A stretch of 64,000 nucleotides of DNA. Source: Sequoia sempervirens (taxonomy: Eukaryota; Streptophyta; Pinopsida; Cupressales; Cupressaceae). Shown here piece after piece: positions 22,496 to 34,582 of the stretch. A program made the position numbers and the translations under genes. The DNA is taken from positions 162,014,635-162,078,634 of the forward strand of contig VDFB02047230.1 in assembly GCA_007258455.2 (NCBI GenBank). Reading direction: 5' to 3'. Numbering within the stretch: the stretch's first letter is position 1; each line of letters begins with the position of its first letter. The notes beneath the pieces were generated by a model that was not told the DNA's origin, did no database searches, and saw nothing but the letters and a program-made list of their open reading frames with translations.

Positions 22496-25060
22496 AACCA
22501 TGTCCTCATGGTTGAGGATCTAGAAAATCCATGTTTCTTCCCACCAACCAGATAACTAGATCACCACATGACTGCATGTATTCCAAGAATGTTCGTCGAT
22601 GAGCATATCCATTTCATTCTTCAATTATCCTCAACCAATCTCTCAAATTTTCTTGAATAAACTGTGGTGGAGCATTCAATGTAGGTGTAGGTGCTATGAG
22701 AAAAGGTGGTTTGAACCTCATTCCAACCCAATTTGTATTATGCTCCTTAATGACCTATATCAAAGATCTCACTCTTGTGAGAATCCATGTAATGTTTCTT
22801 GGAGAGATCGGTTCTCTCCTCTTTAATGATACTGGAAAAATTCTTTACCTATCTCTATAGGTAATGCTCTATGTAGGAGATGATCTTGAACATTCCTGAA
22901 AACTCGAATGCTTTTAGTCAAATTCCTCCTATAAACTAGTGCAACATTATCTTTCATTGCAAAGTATCTGGATGTGGCTCTAAAATCCATAGACCAGGGA
23001 GTTTCATTCATCATTGGAATGCCTAATTTCATCTATGCTTCTTGGTACTGATCTATCATTTTCTCCCACTCAACTTGGTTCTACAATAAAGACACAAAAG
23101 TTCTGATTTGCAACTCTCTAATGTAAACATTTAGAAAAGACTATGGAAAATCACCAAGGAGAAAGCCATGCTGAAAGTATTCACACATTTAGTTTTGAAT
23201 GGTAGGATGACTACTGTAAAAACCCTCAAGAAATTCACGGTCATCATTATAATCTATTTTCCTTTTTAAAACCAACTAATTGATTTTCCACTACAAAAAA
23301 CTTTCTCTCAAAAATAGTGCATATAATTTGAAGGTTTCCTTGTTGACAACATTGTTGAGGATAGTTCAACCACTTGTAATATTTCATTTGCTTCATCCCT
23401 CTCCTTCTATATTTGTTTATTTTGGATTCTCAATTGATTATTCTAATGTTTAAGCTTCAATTCCATTAGAGAGAGGTATCTCTTTGGAGGAGATGAGGTG
23501 GAAGCCTCATGAGAATGTAATCTACTTGATTGTTGTTTCAACTGCTCCTCTTTCTGTCGTAACTTTTCCTTCAACCTTCCTCTTTCCACAACACTAAACC
23601 TTTCTCTCTTCTGCTTGGGCTAATGCTTGTGCTTTAGCCTGTTGTATGGATTTTTCTTTTTGGTTCAATTGTGTTTGCAAATCAATTTATTTTTCTACCA
23701 TTTGTTTTTCTATTTGCTCAGTTTTAGACACATATTGTTGTAATTCATCTTCTTTTATTTTTAACTTCTCTTCCAAAAAATGTATTATTTTTCTCTCCTC
23801 TTCTAGTTCTGCTTGTATTCTTGAAATTTCCATGGCCTTAGCCATCTCTTCTTCTTCCTCCTCCATTTCTTCTCCTTACTGCATTTCAGGAGATTTTTCT
23901 TGTTCTGTCATGGGCTCTTTTCCCTTCCTCCTTTTAAAAATCAACATAGGTGGGGAAAAAGATTCATTAGACCCCCCAATAGGGCTATCTTCTTTTGACA
24001 TGTGAGGGGATTTATTTTTAGGCAGAGAGCCATGGGATACAAAAATAGGGGTTGTTTGTGGAGATGGAATTTGGGCTTCAGGAGGACTTTTGGGTGGTTC
24101 AGGTGAAAGCACTAGGGTTTGGATTCCCTCCTAGCTTTTTAAAACATTATGGTGGGTTTCGGGGATTTCAACTGAAACATCATGAAAAATTTGAACATTG
24201 GCAATAGTAACACTAGGTTTTTCTTATTGTGACACCTAATTTTTCCTTTTTAACCTACAAGTTACCCTAACGATTTTCTATGGCTTCCTCTTTTCCTTTT
24301 TTTGTACTTTTTTTTGAAGCTTCTCCCTTCTCAATTTTTATTTTTTTAACTGTGGGTCCCTTTTTAGATTTATTTTCACTTTTGACAATGGGGGTTGATA
24401 GGAATTCTAACTACCCCTCTTTACTAGAATCTTTCTTCATGAAATGATGCTTGATAATTAAATCAATCAAACTATGGTACCTGATGGACGACACACCTCT
24501 AGATTTTACTCTAGCTACCATAGAATATATTTGCATGAATAGAAAGGAAGGTAGGTTAATTCTTGCAAAGGGTCTAGTGTTTCCATACCTCAAATGTGTG
24601 AGAATTCACAACCTTGGTCCAAGGATTGTGTTGTATTACCCCTCACAAGTGAAAATTTTCATCAACCACGTTACATCAAATTTCCATGGCTCATCTAGAC
24701 TATCGTGAGCAACTCCCTTCTTACTACACTTATGCCATAGGATTTCTAGCAGCCTTCCAGCTTCTTCATGAAATGCAAACACCAATTCCTCAAAACTTGC
24801 ATTCCCTTTGTTTACTGACTCCCCTTCAACTAGAATACTAGAGAGTTCACTTATAACAACAAGAGTAACCTCTATTATTTCCCCTCTTACTCTAGTAACA
24901 TTTACATGAAAGTTTCTAAAAAATTCTTCAACCAAATCAAACTCAAAAACTTAAATTTGTATAAACTCAAGCCACCTAGCCTCTCTGAGCAACCTCTCTG
25001 TTTTAGGATCTAAAATAAAATTTTGTGGCTCAGAATTTCTCTTATGCCCCATTTTCTTAC
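22496..25060 (-). pseudogene. 3' extra ORF of element C (env-like position)
   Basis: The minus frame starts near 25055 (MGHKRNSEPQNFILDPKTER) and runs through open pieces 24935-24636 (99 codons) and 24593-24411 (60 codons). Then come a lysine-rich linker (KGPTVKKIKIEKGEASKK, about 24360-24305), a proline-rich piece (24112-23876) and a last piece 23032-22823. The first 200 residues resemble the extra ORF of Athila-type elements, with an EEFFRNFHVNVTRVRG start and a WILTHLRYGNTRPFARINLP block. There is no signal peptide or clear membrane span, so calling it an envelope gene would be unsafe. Stops and shifts are frequent after 24400. Function unknown. Confidence 0.5.
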
Positions 25061-25984
25061 TTCTGCAACTTCAAATGGAGAAAATGGTGGACATAGACTA
25101 TTTGAGTGAAATGTAGAATGAACGTTTCTTTCCAGAGACAAAACTTTTCAAAATGATGCACGTCATGTCAAGACATTGGGAAATTATTTCACCTCATTCC
25201 TTGTGGATGCTTCACACGTATCACACAGTACTTCACATTGTGGTTCACAAAGTTGGCAGCCTATGCTTATGCGAGAAAATTCATTGGCACCAATTTGAAA
25301 TCTTTACCATTACTTGTATTTAATGCACAATCTTTTCAGTTTCAAATCCTTATTTCTCTACCATATTTTGAAATGATTAAAAATTATTTATTACAACTTT
25401 AATAACTATTGGGAGGAGATGTCTATGCTCAAAATATTATCTTTATTTCACATCATAATAACTAAGTCAGAAAATAATACTTTGAAAATAATACCTACAA
25501 TAAATGTGTAACTTTTTATTCAATGCAAAAGTTAATTAGAGCGTATTAATTAATCTAGTTGGTCAAGATTCCAATGATTCAATCAAAGGTAGCTCAAAAT
25601 TAGCATCAGGAGTCATTAGGAGAAATTTGTAGCTGATCTAGGAAGATTTCCATTTATTGTTTTCAGCCATTCCTTCATTTTCTTTTTCATTTTTTTAATT
25701 TTTCTATTTTTTGTGGGAGATAAACCACTATTTCTAGTTTTCAATCTATCCCCTTTATTCAGAGGGTAAACCACCATTTCTGGTTTCCAATCTACCTTCT
25801 TTATTCATTCCTTCTTCAAAGGTTTATAGAGAAGCACATTCTCCTATGGAAGAAATATCTTCCATCAGAAAATGTTCAATTCTATTATGCAACTCTAATA
25901 CAAATTCCTCCTTTGATGTTGGCCTATGATATATCTTCAATCTGTGACCATTAACAAGCATAATCCTTCTTTCTCCATCAATTG
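25061..25984 (-). other. Spacer between integrase and 3' ORF of element C
   Basis: No convincing coding sequence; AT-rich. Two similar phrases (GGTAAACCACCATTTCTGG and ATAAACCACTATTTCTAG, near 25770 and 25712) form a short direct repeat about 57 bp apart. Confidence 0.4.
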
Positions 25985-27090
25985 GTATTAGCTGAACAAC
26001 TCCATTTTCAAAAACTTGATCAATTTCATAGGGTTCTAACCATCTTGTATGGAATTTCCCTTTAAACTCTTAGAATCTGGGATCAAATAGTAGTGCCCAA
26101 TCTCCTTTCTTGAGTTGTCTAGTCACAATGTGCTTATCATTCCACTCTTTTCTCTAGTTTTGGATCATTTCAGTATGTTGAAGAGATTCCATTCTCATTT
26201 CATCCAATTGGTTCAACTATGGAGTGCTTTATTTCTTTGCATTAGACAAATCAATACCAAATTCCAATGTTGTTTTCAATGTTTACAACTCAAACTTTAT
26301 AGGCATGACTGGAGTTTTCCCATACACTAGTTCATATGGAGAGAATCCAGTGGTTGTCTTCCAAGTTGTATTGTAAGTCTAGACTGCTTCATCTAACCTT
26401 TCTTCCTAGTCTTTTTTCCTCAAAGAAACAATTTTTGTCAAAATATTTTCCAATTGTTGGTTAGTAACCTCTACTTGTCCATTCACTTGACAATGATATA
26501 GCATTGATTTCCTACGTGTCATCTAGTATCTTTTCATAAGATCTTCCATCCATGTATACGTAAATTATGTCCCTTGGTATGTTACTATCTCCCTTGGTGC
26601 ATCGAATCTTTGTAAAATATGCCTATACAGAAAATTGGCTACTTTATCTTCTCTTGCTATTGGTAAAGCTTTCACTTTAGCCCACTTTGTGACAGTTTGT
26701 ACAAACTAAAATATAATGTTTTCCTCTAGAAGGTGGATCAACAGATCCTACAAAATCAATTCCCCATTTCTTGAATGGTTCTAGAGCTATCTGAGGTTGC
26801 AATGACATCTCCATTATTGGTGTAGGCCTTCCCATGCGTTGGCATTCCTCACAATGCTTAACAAAGAATAAAACATCCTTTGTCATAGATGTCTAAAAAT
26901 AACCAGCTCCCAGGATCTTATTAACTGTTCTGATCACTAAATAATGTCCTTCTAGCTCATGATGGCAAGTATCGATGAAATCATAAACATCCATCTCAAC
27001 AACACACCTATGAAGAACATGGTCAGGACACATCTTAAACAACATTCTATTCATCCATTGGAATCTAGAACTCTCACAAATTAATCTCCT
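25985..27090 (-). pseudogene. Element C integrase
   Basis: Zinc-binding end: VLFFVKHCEECQRMGRPTP (26886-26677 piece) with CxxC. Core: WGIDFVGSVDPPSRG carries the first aspartate. The second block reads IVTYQGT near 26570 where (S/T)DQGT is expected, so the aspartate is replaced by tyrosine. The third block VNGQVEVTNQ near 26475 keeps glutamate. After it come FSPYELVYGKTPVMPIKFEL (about 26345-26285), DWALLFDPRF and LVNGHRLKIYH (about 25950). At least five stops are in frame. It would insert the DNA copy but cannot be active as read. Confidence 0.8.
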
Positions 27091-27700
27091 CTATTTTGGA
27101 TTGAAATGATTTGGACACTTCCCTGTTACAAGATAATTTGAAAGATCAACAAAACAAGGTGGATGAATTGATATAGAAAACAAGTGGTCATCCGAAAATG
27201 TGTCATCTACTGGCTCTTGATCACCCTGCAAAAAAATTCTAGAAAGGAAATCAGCAACAACATTATCCTTACCAGGATTATTTATAATGGTTACAACAAA
27301 CTCTTGCAATAAAAATAACCATTTTATAATTCGTCCACCCACTACAACTTTATTCATTAGATATTTAATAGCAACATGGTCTGTATGAATGAATACCTTA
27401 TACCAGGTAATATAGTGCCTTAATTTATTAATTGCATATATCACAAATAAAAAATCTTTCTCAATTGTTGTGTAGTTCCTCTCAGCAGGATTCAAATTTT
27501 TTACTAATATCGTAAATAGCATGCATTGCTTCATTTTCATCTTTTTTTCCCAAAACTGCACCAATAGAAAAATTGGATGCATCAAAATGTATATGAAATG
27601 GAACTCCCTGAAAAGGTCCTTTGATAATTGGAGAAGTAGTTAAGGCATGTTTTATTGTTTCAAATGATTTTTGACAATCATCTGTCCATAAAAAATCTAC
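27091..27700 (-). pseudogene. Element C RNase H
   Basis: The largest open piece is 27585-27091 (164 codons). Motifs are LNPAERNYTTIEKDFLFVIY, then INKLRHYITWYKVFIHTDH, a WLFLLQEF block and NPGKDNVVADFLSRI. This is the connection and RNase H region of Athila/Tat-type gypsy polyproteins; HTDH and the D of NVVADFLSR are kept. A stop near 27586 and a poor stretch to 27700 separate it from RT. No second RNase H follows. Confidence 0.8.
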
Positions 27701-28740
27701 ATCCTTTTAAAGTAATGTGAATAAAGGCTCAACAATTCTACTAAATCTCTTAATAAATCTTATGTAATACCCAACATTCTGAAGAAAATTGCGTACACCA
27801 ATTTGATTCTTGGGTATTTCAATCTGTTGAATGATTTCTACCTTCTTGGGATCAACTTTTATTCCTTGTTTTGAGATGTGATGTCCCAAAACAATCCCTT
27901 CTGTCATCATGAGGGAACACTTTTCATGATTCAAAGATAACCTATAATCTTTACATCTTTGTAAAAAATTATCCAAGCTTTTAAGTGCTTCCTCAAATGT
28001 TTGTGCATGTACAGTAAAGTCATCCATATATACTTCTACACATGAAGTAGTTAAATCTGTAAAGATAGCCAAAACAACTCTTTGAAAAGTGGTTGGTGCA
28101 TTGCATAGTCCAAATGGTAGAACTGTATAATCATATGTACCCTAAGGACATGTGAAGGTAGTCATACCCTAGTGTTCAAGAGCCACTTGGATCTGATTGT
28201 ACCCACTAAAGCCATCTAGGAAAGAGAAATAACTACTTCCATCTAGGTTATCAAGTACTTGATCAATGAATGGTAAAGGAAAATGATCTCTTTTAGTGGA
28301 TTTTTTTAATTCTCTGTAATCTACACACACACACGCCATTTTCTATTCTTTTTAGGGACAATAACCAATGGGGAAGCCCATTGACTATCAAATATTGGAT
28401 AAATAAGCCCTACTTTTAGCAATTTTTCTATTTCTTGCTTTACAAAATCATGAAGAATAGGGTTGATCCTTCTTTGTCCTTGCCTTACTAGTTTCACATC
28501 TTCGTATATGTATGATGAGTACAAATATAAGGGTGAATTCCTCTCATATCCTTGTATTCCTTGGAAAATGCTTTGGTATGTTTTTCTAAAGTTTGTTTCA
28601 ATTCCTCTTCTTGCAAAGAGGTCAAGGATGAATTAATAAAAAGAGGTTTATCCCTTGCTACTGTAATTTCTTGGGTCTCATTCTTAGAATCAAGTGAATC
28701 GCCAAAAAGTGTATTCAAGGGACATGGAGGTTAACTTTGC
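27701..28740 (-). pseudogene. Element C reverse transcriptase
   Basis: Pieces 28718-28494, 28524-28321 and 28072-27707. The start has RRINPILHDFVKQEIEKLLK, then WASPLVIVPKKNRKWRVCV. The middle, with two stops, has a STKRDHFPLPFIDQVLD stretch, a FLDGFSGYNQI block and MTTFTCP-stop-GTYDYTVLPFG. The catalytic box VYMDDFTVHAQ near 28030 is intact. The thumb contains LSLNHEKCSLMMTEGIVLGH and ends with IRFIKRFSRI. Order and spacing are normal for the family. Inactive as read because of stops and at least one frame change. Confidence 0.85.
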
Positions 28741-29340
28741 TAATGTAACATCCCCTGACAGTCCTTCTTTGAGAATTACAATCTTGTTCATCATATTCTT
28801 CGACATGTTCTACCAAAGTAACCATGGCCAAATCTACAATACCATCACCTTCTGACTCTATATCCTCATCATCCCAAATTTGAGTATTAGGTTGAAATGA
28901 TGGTTGGGATGGGGTAAAAAGTGATAAATCTTTCTATTTCTGACCATTAGAAATGATCATACTTCCTGGTCTGCAATCTATCAATGTTGTTGCAGTTGCC
29001 AACTATGGTCTACCCAACATAATTGGATAAACATAATCCTTCTTTCTAGCTTTAAGAACTAGAAATTCAACTAGGTAGTCCCATGTATCAATGGTAACCA
29101 TGATATCTTTAAGAACATCTCCAGGTTTGGTAGTAGATTAATCTACCAACTGTACAACAATTGTTGTGGGTTGCATTTTTGTCATACCCAACATCTCAAC
29201 AATGTCTGATGTGATAACATTGATAGTTGCTCCTAAATCAATTAGCAAGTTGTTTATCTCCATTCCTCCAATGCTCAAAGTTATTACAGGGCTACCAGGA
29301 TCATTATACTTCTAAGCAAGTAATATTCCTAACAAAACTT
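28741..29340 (-). pseudogene. Element C protease
   Basis: The minus strand reads MEINNLLIDLGATINVITSD near 29262-29205, the retropepsin active site (D-[ST]-G/LGA-[ST]). It continues with MLGMTKMQPTTIVVQLVD and, after a stop, a KPGDVLKDIMVTID stretch, then DYVYPIMLGRP, the usual LGRPWL end of these proteases. A few TAG stops interrupt the frame. The stretch on to 28741 is acidic linker. Confidence 0.75.
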
Positions 29341-29678
29341 AGTGACTTTGGTCCCTGTTTGTATTGTAGGAGGTAATTTCTTCTTCCTACCTAGCCTTTT
29401 CATACAAAGAGATTTAACCAATTGATTTATTTCTGGTATGTCCTTAATGGCCTGTAATAATGCTATCTCAATATTAATATTTTTCTATTCATGGAGAAGT
29501 TGGGAATCTACCACACTCATCAAATTTGGTTGGGAGCCATTAGGAGCTACTTCCTCTATTTTCAAACATTCAAGATAAGGTGCTTGCTTAAATTTTTGTT
29601 CATCATTAGAGTTTTGGTATTCATTTGAATACTATTTTTCTTTCTCACTCTCCTGACCTTTAAAATTTGGTATGGATG
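29341..29678 (-). pseudogene. Element C gag-protease linker, left of the B insertion
   Basis: Broken coding sequence with phrases like LLMAPNQI and VW-stop-IPNFSMNRK that belong between the gag knuckle and protease in Athila elements. It continues, after element B is taken out, at about 37375 on the right. Confidence 0.5.
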
Positions 29679-30656
29679 TGTAAGGTAGGGGGACCGACCA
29701 CATGTAAGGCCCCATGTCATAGAGGGCCAAGAGCAGAAGGATACCCTATCTTACCTTAGCTAAATGGGATGTTAGGAAGTGCGAGATGAGAATAACGAGG
29801 ATTGTAAGGACCTTCCATTATTTTGCAGACCCAAAACTCAAAAAGGGGCTAGGCGAGCTGGTTTTTGAGTTCAACACAATGCCTTAGTAAGCTCTCTTCC
29901 TGAGGATAAAAGTGTGGTCCCGGGATGACAATGCAATGCACTAGCATCTCTCAAGTGTGTTGGCATCCGTATGACCAAAGAACTAAGGAGACAAGGTAAA
30001 ACACTAGAAAATTGACTAACGACCCAACTAACTACTCCCAAAGGTCCAAAACGACATTATGAAGTGAACAAAGCATGCTCTAATATGATAAAGTAGAAAA
30101 ACAAGAGTTAGGGTGGAAAGAATAATCTCACAAAGAAATTTGTTTTCCAGATAGCTCCTAATAGTGCGTACACCTACACACAAGCAAGAGGGAAATTTGG
30201 TTTGGGTTTTTAAGGGGTCTACCTCAATTAGACCCTCGCTTTGGTGTTCCCACCTCCATGGACATCCAATTTTGCAACGATGGAAAAATAATATGATAAA
30301 GAAAGGAAATGAAGAAAATAACACTAAACACTACAAAACAATAAAAGTGCTACTCAACCAAGTGATATAGGAGAGGAGTGGAAAGCTTACCACATCCACC
30401 AAAAGCACTCAAGGCTAATGGGGGAGAAAATTAGAGTACTCAAGCCTCTGCTGCAATGGTGTTGTCCCACACTTTCTCTACCAAAGTGGAGTGTTGAAGT
30501 TGCTGCTATGGAGTGCAAAAATGCTACTTGAAGTGCTTGAGAATGCTAGATTGAATACTTAGAGGATGTGAAGATATTGCTAGAAGATGAAATGCATGTT
30601 GAAGGAATGAATTTGCACATGGGGTGAAAATTTACTCCTATACATTTTGACCCCAC
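29679..30656 (-). repeat. 3' LTR of element B (978 bp, internally deleted)
   Basis: Starts TGTAAGG and ends near CCTATACA. It matches 36128-37371 but lacks about 285 bp present there (37055-37340). The gap lies between two copies of GAATTT in the longer LTR. Confidence 0.8.
30214..30236. other. Conserved LTR hairpin, copy 3
   Basis: GGGGTCT (30214-30220), 9-nt loop, AGACCCT (30230-30236). Compared with copies 1 and 2 the inner T-A pair has become C-G on both sides, so pairing is kept; the outermost pair is G-U. Confidence 0.65.
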
Positions 30657-30839
30657 TTTAGCGAGCATGATTACTGATGAGTGCTCAGTAAAGTAGATCA
30701 AAGAAGTAATAGAGTTAGAAATGCATAGCTGAACTATTGAGGAAGCAAACCACGATCTAACAAACCTAGAGGTGCAGGGCAAGCAAAGGACTTCATATTC
30801 TCAGAACTATGAAGCTGAAGAATGAAAGTGTCTTACAGG

Positions 30840-31262
30840 CCTATAGACCTACAAGGAGAAAACCCCCAAGATCTCTCACATGGATGAAGTGCCAAGAAGC
30901 AAGCGGTTCACAAGCTCTTAGGCTTGTAAAGAAGGTGTCCTCCAAGATCTCACACATGAAGGAAATTGAGAAGAAGTTCCTTACAGATCTGAAGACCTAT
31001 AAGGAGGCGTGCCCCAAGATCTCTCACATAAAGGAAGCCAAGGAAGCACCTTACAGACCCACAGATCTCCAAGGAGGATATTCTCCAAGATCTCTTGCAT
31101 AAAGAATACCCAAGGAAAGCTCCCTACAAACCCACAAACCTGTAGGGGAGCGACCCCCAAGATATCTCACATGGAGGAAGCTCAAAGGAAGCACCCTACA
31201 GGTTCTCATACCTACAGGGAGGTAACCCCCAAGATCTCTCACATGGAGGAAACTTAGGAAAG
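30840..31262. repeat. 72-bp minisatellite, about six units, in element B
   Basis: AAGATCTC or a close variant recurs at 30868, 30944, 31016, 31087, 31159 and 31231; spacings are 76, 72, 71, 72 and 72. Each unit has a CCTACA-GG block, a CCCCAAGATCTCTCACAT block and GGAAG. Because 72 is divisible by three, frames stay open on both strands (for example 30809-31102 plus, 31272-31051 minus), but these are repeat by-products. It lies between the ORFs and the 3' LTR. Confidence 0.85.
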
Positions 31263-31713
31263 TGGAATTCACAAAGTTAGAAGTGGTGACACGTTTATCC
31301 TTGGATAGAACATGTCAAGAAGTGGCCACACAAGAAAGTAAGTGGATAGTCATGCAAACCATCAATTTGGAAAACTTTCAAAGGGGTCCCTCGAGAACCT
31401 GGTTTAAAGAAGGGGTCCACTCAAGTGACACACTATTTGAAATTACAAAATAAAGTTGTGTCTTTCTCGAATCAATTCGTCATCAAGGAATTCAAAAGGA
31501 AGAATATGCCCCCACGCGAGGGGAAGATCAAAGAAATTCCTAGTTCAGAGGAGGGTTTTCAAATTCTTTCAAAAGGATCCCTTGTTCTGAATGTTTTCTT
31601 CGAAAAAGGAATGTTTGTAAGGGTCTTAGAGAAAATATTTATTGTTAATGAATGCATTTTTCAAAAAATCAAAGTGCTAAAGAAGTGGAATCACACATGA
31701 AAGGGACAAATCA

Positions 31714-31862
31714 AGCAAGGAAGAGAGAAAGAGAAAGAGAAAGAAAAAAGAGAAAAAACACAAACAAAGGGTACAAGGGTAGCCTGATATTTTGGGGTTA
31801 GAACTAATCATAAAAATAAATATAAATATAAATATAAATATAAATATATATATATGTATAGT
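31714..31862. repeat. Microsatellite cluster: GAGAAA and AAATAT runs
   Basis: Imperfect GAGAAA repeats at about 31714-31760 and an AAATAT run at about 31805-31850 grading into ATATAT. Confidence 0.75.
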
Positions 31863-32199
31863 ATAATAATAGTATATAAATGATCTGTCATCAACCCCCT
31901 ACTATATTAGACCATGTGAAGAATGCATGAGAAGACAAAGTAAAAATAAAAAAATTGGTCAACACGGAAGGGATGCCTAAATTCCCCCAACACTTTGCAT
32001 CATCCCCAATTTATCAAAAATCAAGGCATAAACATGGAAGAATGATGATACAAATAGAGGAAGGTTTATGAAACAAAAACCACACATGTATCCAAGCACC
32101 AAGAGGGATGACAAGGGTCATTCAAGAACACATAACATGATCATAGGGGAAACACATCACAACACAGACTCATCTAATCTAAAGATCAAAAAGAGGGCC

Positions 32200-33419
32200 T
32201 CCCCTAACACTGATCGACCAAGAAGTCATCCACTTCCCACTCTAGATCATCATAGGGGAAAGGAGGATGATGCTATAGTGGTGTAATGTTAAGGGGAGGA
32301 GCTTCCAACCCTCCCACAATAAGGGCCAAGGAAGAGGGCCCCGCAATATCCTCTCCACTGAGCTCTTGTGGAGCTAAGGTCAGCGATTTCACAAAGATCA
32401 CTAATAAGGATGAAGCTTCATCCACATAGTTAAACATGCATCTAACGAGAGTGTCATGTTTAACCTCAATGGAAAGGGAAGGCAGTGCCTAAGATTCACT
32501 ACTAGGCTCACTAAATGAATCAAGAGCAGTGATGAATGCAGGAGAAGTTGGGACAGGCTCTATCGCTAGGACAACCATAGTAGACACCATTGAAGTATTC
32601 GTCATATCTATGGGTCTTTGGAAAGGAAATAAATCTGAAATGGACATAAAAAGAAGGTGGCTCCATCGAAGGAGTGATGAACACTTGCACCCCCTTAGGG
32701 TCAGGTGCATTTTCACTCGTAGTGGAAGCCAGAAATGATACAAAACTAGACTGAAGAGAAGTAGAGGGAAGGAGAGAAGAGGATGTTGTAGGAAGCCCTG
32801 AAGCAAGGGTGGTCATCTCTTCTTCCTTCCTCTTTGATCTGGCTTGCTCAGCAAAAAGGGCCTTTCATTGGTGCTTGCGCTCGTGTGCAAGGAAGTTTCT
32901 ACGACTCTTTGAACTAGAGGCCAAAGTCTACAAAGGAATGGAAGGTTCCTACTCAACCATGGGAATGTCCACTATAGTTGTCTCCAGTGGAGGAATAGAC
33001 TCTTGAAAGAGAGCAGGAGGAGTAGGTTGAGAGGAAGCAAGAAGAGTCAGTTCAAAAGCCTTAGTTGCAGGCCTCTTCCCACTTGCTACTTTGGAATCAG
33101 GAGCGCTAGGAGGATGCAGATCGAATTCCCTTTGGGAACCTTTAATTCTACCATATAAGTAGTACCATAGTCTGGGGTATTCATTAGGGAGGTCTGCGAT
33201 TCTAAGCATAGGCCTACACCAAGGAGGAATCATCGAAATCAATGGATAACTATCAGGTTGACTCATCCAATACTCCTCCCAAGAAAGGGGAGAGGATGAG
33301 GCAGTCTAGGAAAAGGAAACTTTCTCTTTTCCTTTACAAGAATGAGAGGGAGCTAGCGTGGACCTCTCCTTTCCTTTCTAGGAAGAGGGATTAGTGAATG
33401 AAGGCTTCTCCTTTTCCTC
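32200..33419 (-). pseudogene. ORFX of element B, unrecognised, in place of RT-integrase
   Basis: Follows the protease in the same frame as 33752-33420. It begins with lysine-rich repeats around KGKE (about 33400-33310), then 33266-32949 is open for 105 codons with SYPLISMIPPWCRPMLRIAD and EYPRLWYYLYGRIKGS. A Ser/Thr/Pro-rich stretch follows (32816-32620). The reading then shifts frame and goes on as TSPAFITALDSFSEPSSES (to 32489) and LSIEVKHDTLVRCMFNYVDE to about 32290, ending in an acidic DDLEWEVDDF patch near 32245. Two to four stops only in about 400 codons. No domain that I know; not RT, RNase H or integrase. It could be a captured gene piece or a lineage-specific extra ORF. Confidence 0.5.
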
Positions 33420-34120
33420 TTAGAAAGAGGAGGTGACTGATTGTTGCATCATAGGAAGGGTCATTTTCAGCTTTCCCTTTCCCCTAGTATTATACTTTAC
33501 ATAATTCTTGTAAAGTAGGTCCATTCTCAGAGGAAATGGACTGACTAGGGTGGTCCAAAAGTGATCCAACAAATATCCATCGCGGGACACCAAGGGCTGA
33601 TATCTAGTGTCATTCACTACATGCATGGACCCTTCATGGGAAAATTTTAAACATTTGTGAACAAAAAAGACAATCCCATTCATGGAAGCTAGCCAAGGTA
33701 TTCCTAGCTTCATCCTGAATAAATCCGACTCTAGAATAACATGAAAAACCATGTCAACAATCTAGGTCCAACTAGGATAGACAAAGTTATGGAGCTGGAG
33801 GGTATGAGACACATACCATCGTGCGTACAAATGATAGATTTTGTTTCTTCATACTGTTCCCTCTACAATGAATTCAATACTAATTTTTCTTCTGTAATGA
33901 CATTCACATAGCTCGTGAGGTCTACCAAGGCCCCTATCACAATGTTACAATTGAGGCAAGTAGGAATGTAGAGGGAAGAGGGCTTGTTGTTTAAGGGAAA
34001 GTCTTGCGATGTGAATGTTATGTCTAATGAATCAAGTGAAGGTAGAGTGGTAGAAGTCACCCTGACCATGTTAACATAGGTCCTAGGTAGAGCAACAAAA
34101 TCAATGAGATCAATAATCAT
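33420..34120 (-). pseudogene. Element B protease
   Basis: Open pieces 34120-33863 and 33752-33420, in two frames. The first ends CNIVIGALVDLTSYVNVITE: GALVD-x-x-S is the retropepsin active-site loop of Tat elements with the glycine/serine after D changed (VDLTSY against VDPGSS). The second begins VILESDLFRMKLGIPWLASM and reads KCLKFSHEGSMHVVND, matching the protease C-terminal flap region. The frame change lies between 33863 and 33752. Would process the gag polyprotein. Confidence 0.7.
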
Positions 34121-34156
34121 GTTAGAAAAATGTGACTAAAATGGGTCCATGTATAT

Positions 34157-34390
34157 TTACAATTCAATATTTGCTTTCACCACTGATTTGTTAACATTTT
34201 GTTTATTCCCATTGAGAAAAATGGTACCATCGTCAAGGTGATCTTGTATCTCATTACGCAGCCACATGAAACATTCAGTATCATGTCCATTAACCTGATG
34301 GTATTGAAAATAAGTGCTTCCATTATACCAGTTAGGGTAAGGCTCCTTAAGAGGCTGACTCAACAAGGTCATGATCTTATCCTTCAACAA
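34157..34390 (-). pseudogene. Element B gag C-terminal region with knuckle-like motif
   Basis: A 77-codon open piece in the same frame as the gag core. STYFQYHQVNGHDTECFMWL looks like the single Tat-type knuckle (C-x2-H-x5-GHDTE-x-C) with the first cysteine changed to F. It is followed by RNEIQDHLDDGTIFLNG, typical of Tat gag before protease. Confidence 0.65.
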
Positions 34391-34582
34391 CTTTTGTAAG
34401 ATAGGAGAATAAGATTCAGATAACTTTGTGAACTTTATGTTATGTTTGAGGTAGTTGTCATTGGTAGTGACTACTACATTTGTAACATTATTACCTTTCC
34501 CATATATTGATAAGATGGATTTCCCCTGAGAATGAGAGTACGAGTATGATCCCTCGAACTAAACAACCATTTGTTGGTACTC

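Noticed and set aside
23646..24005. Plus frame of 119 codons
   Set aside because: Antisense to the glutamate/lysine-rich part of C's 3' ORF; serine/cysteine-rich as expected of a shadow.
31009..31272. Repetitive frames on both strands
   Set aside because: By-product of the 72-bp minisatellite whose unit is a multiple of three.
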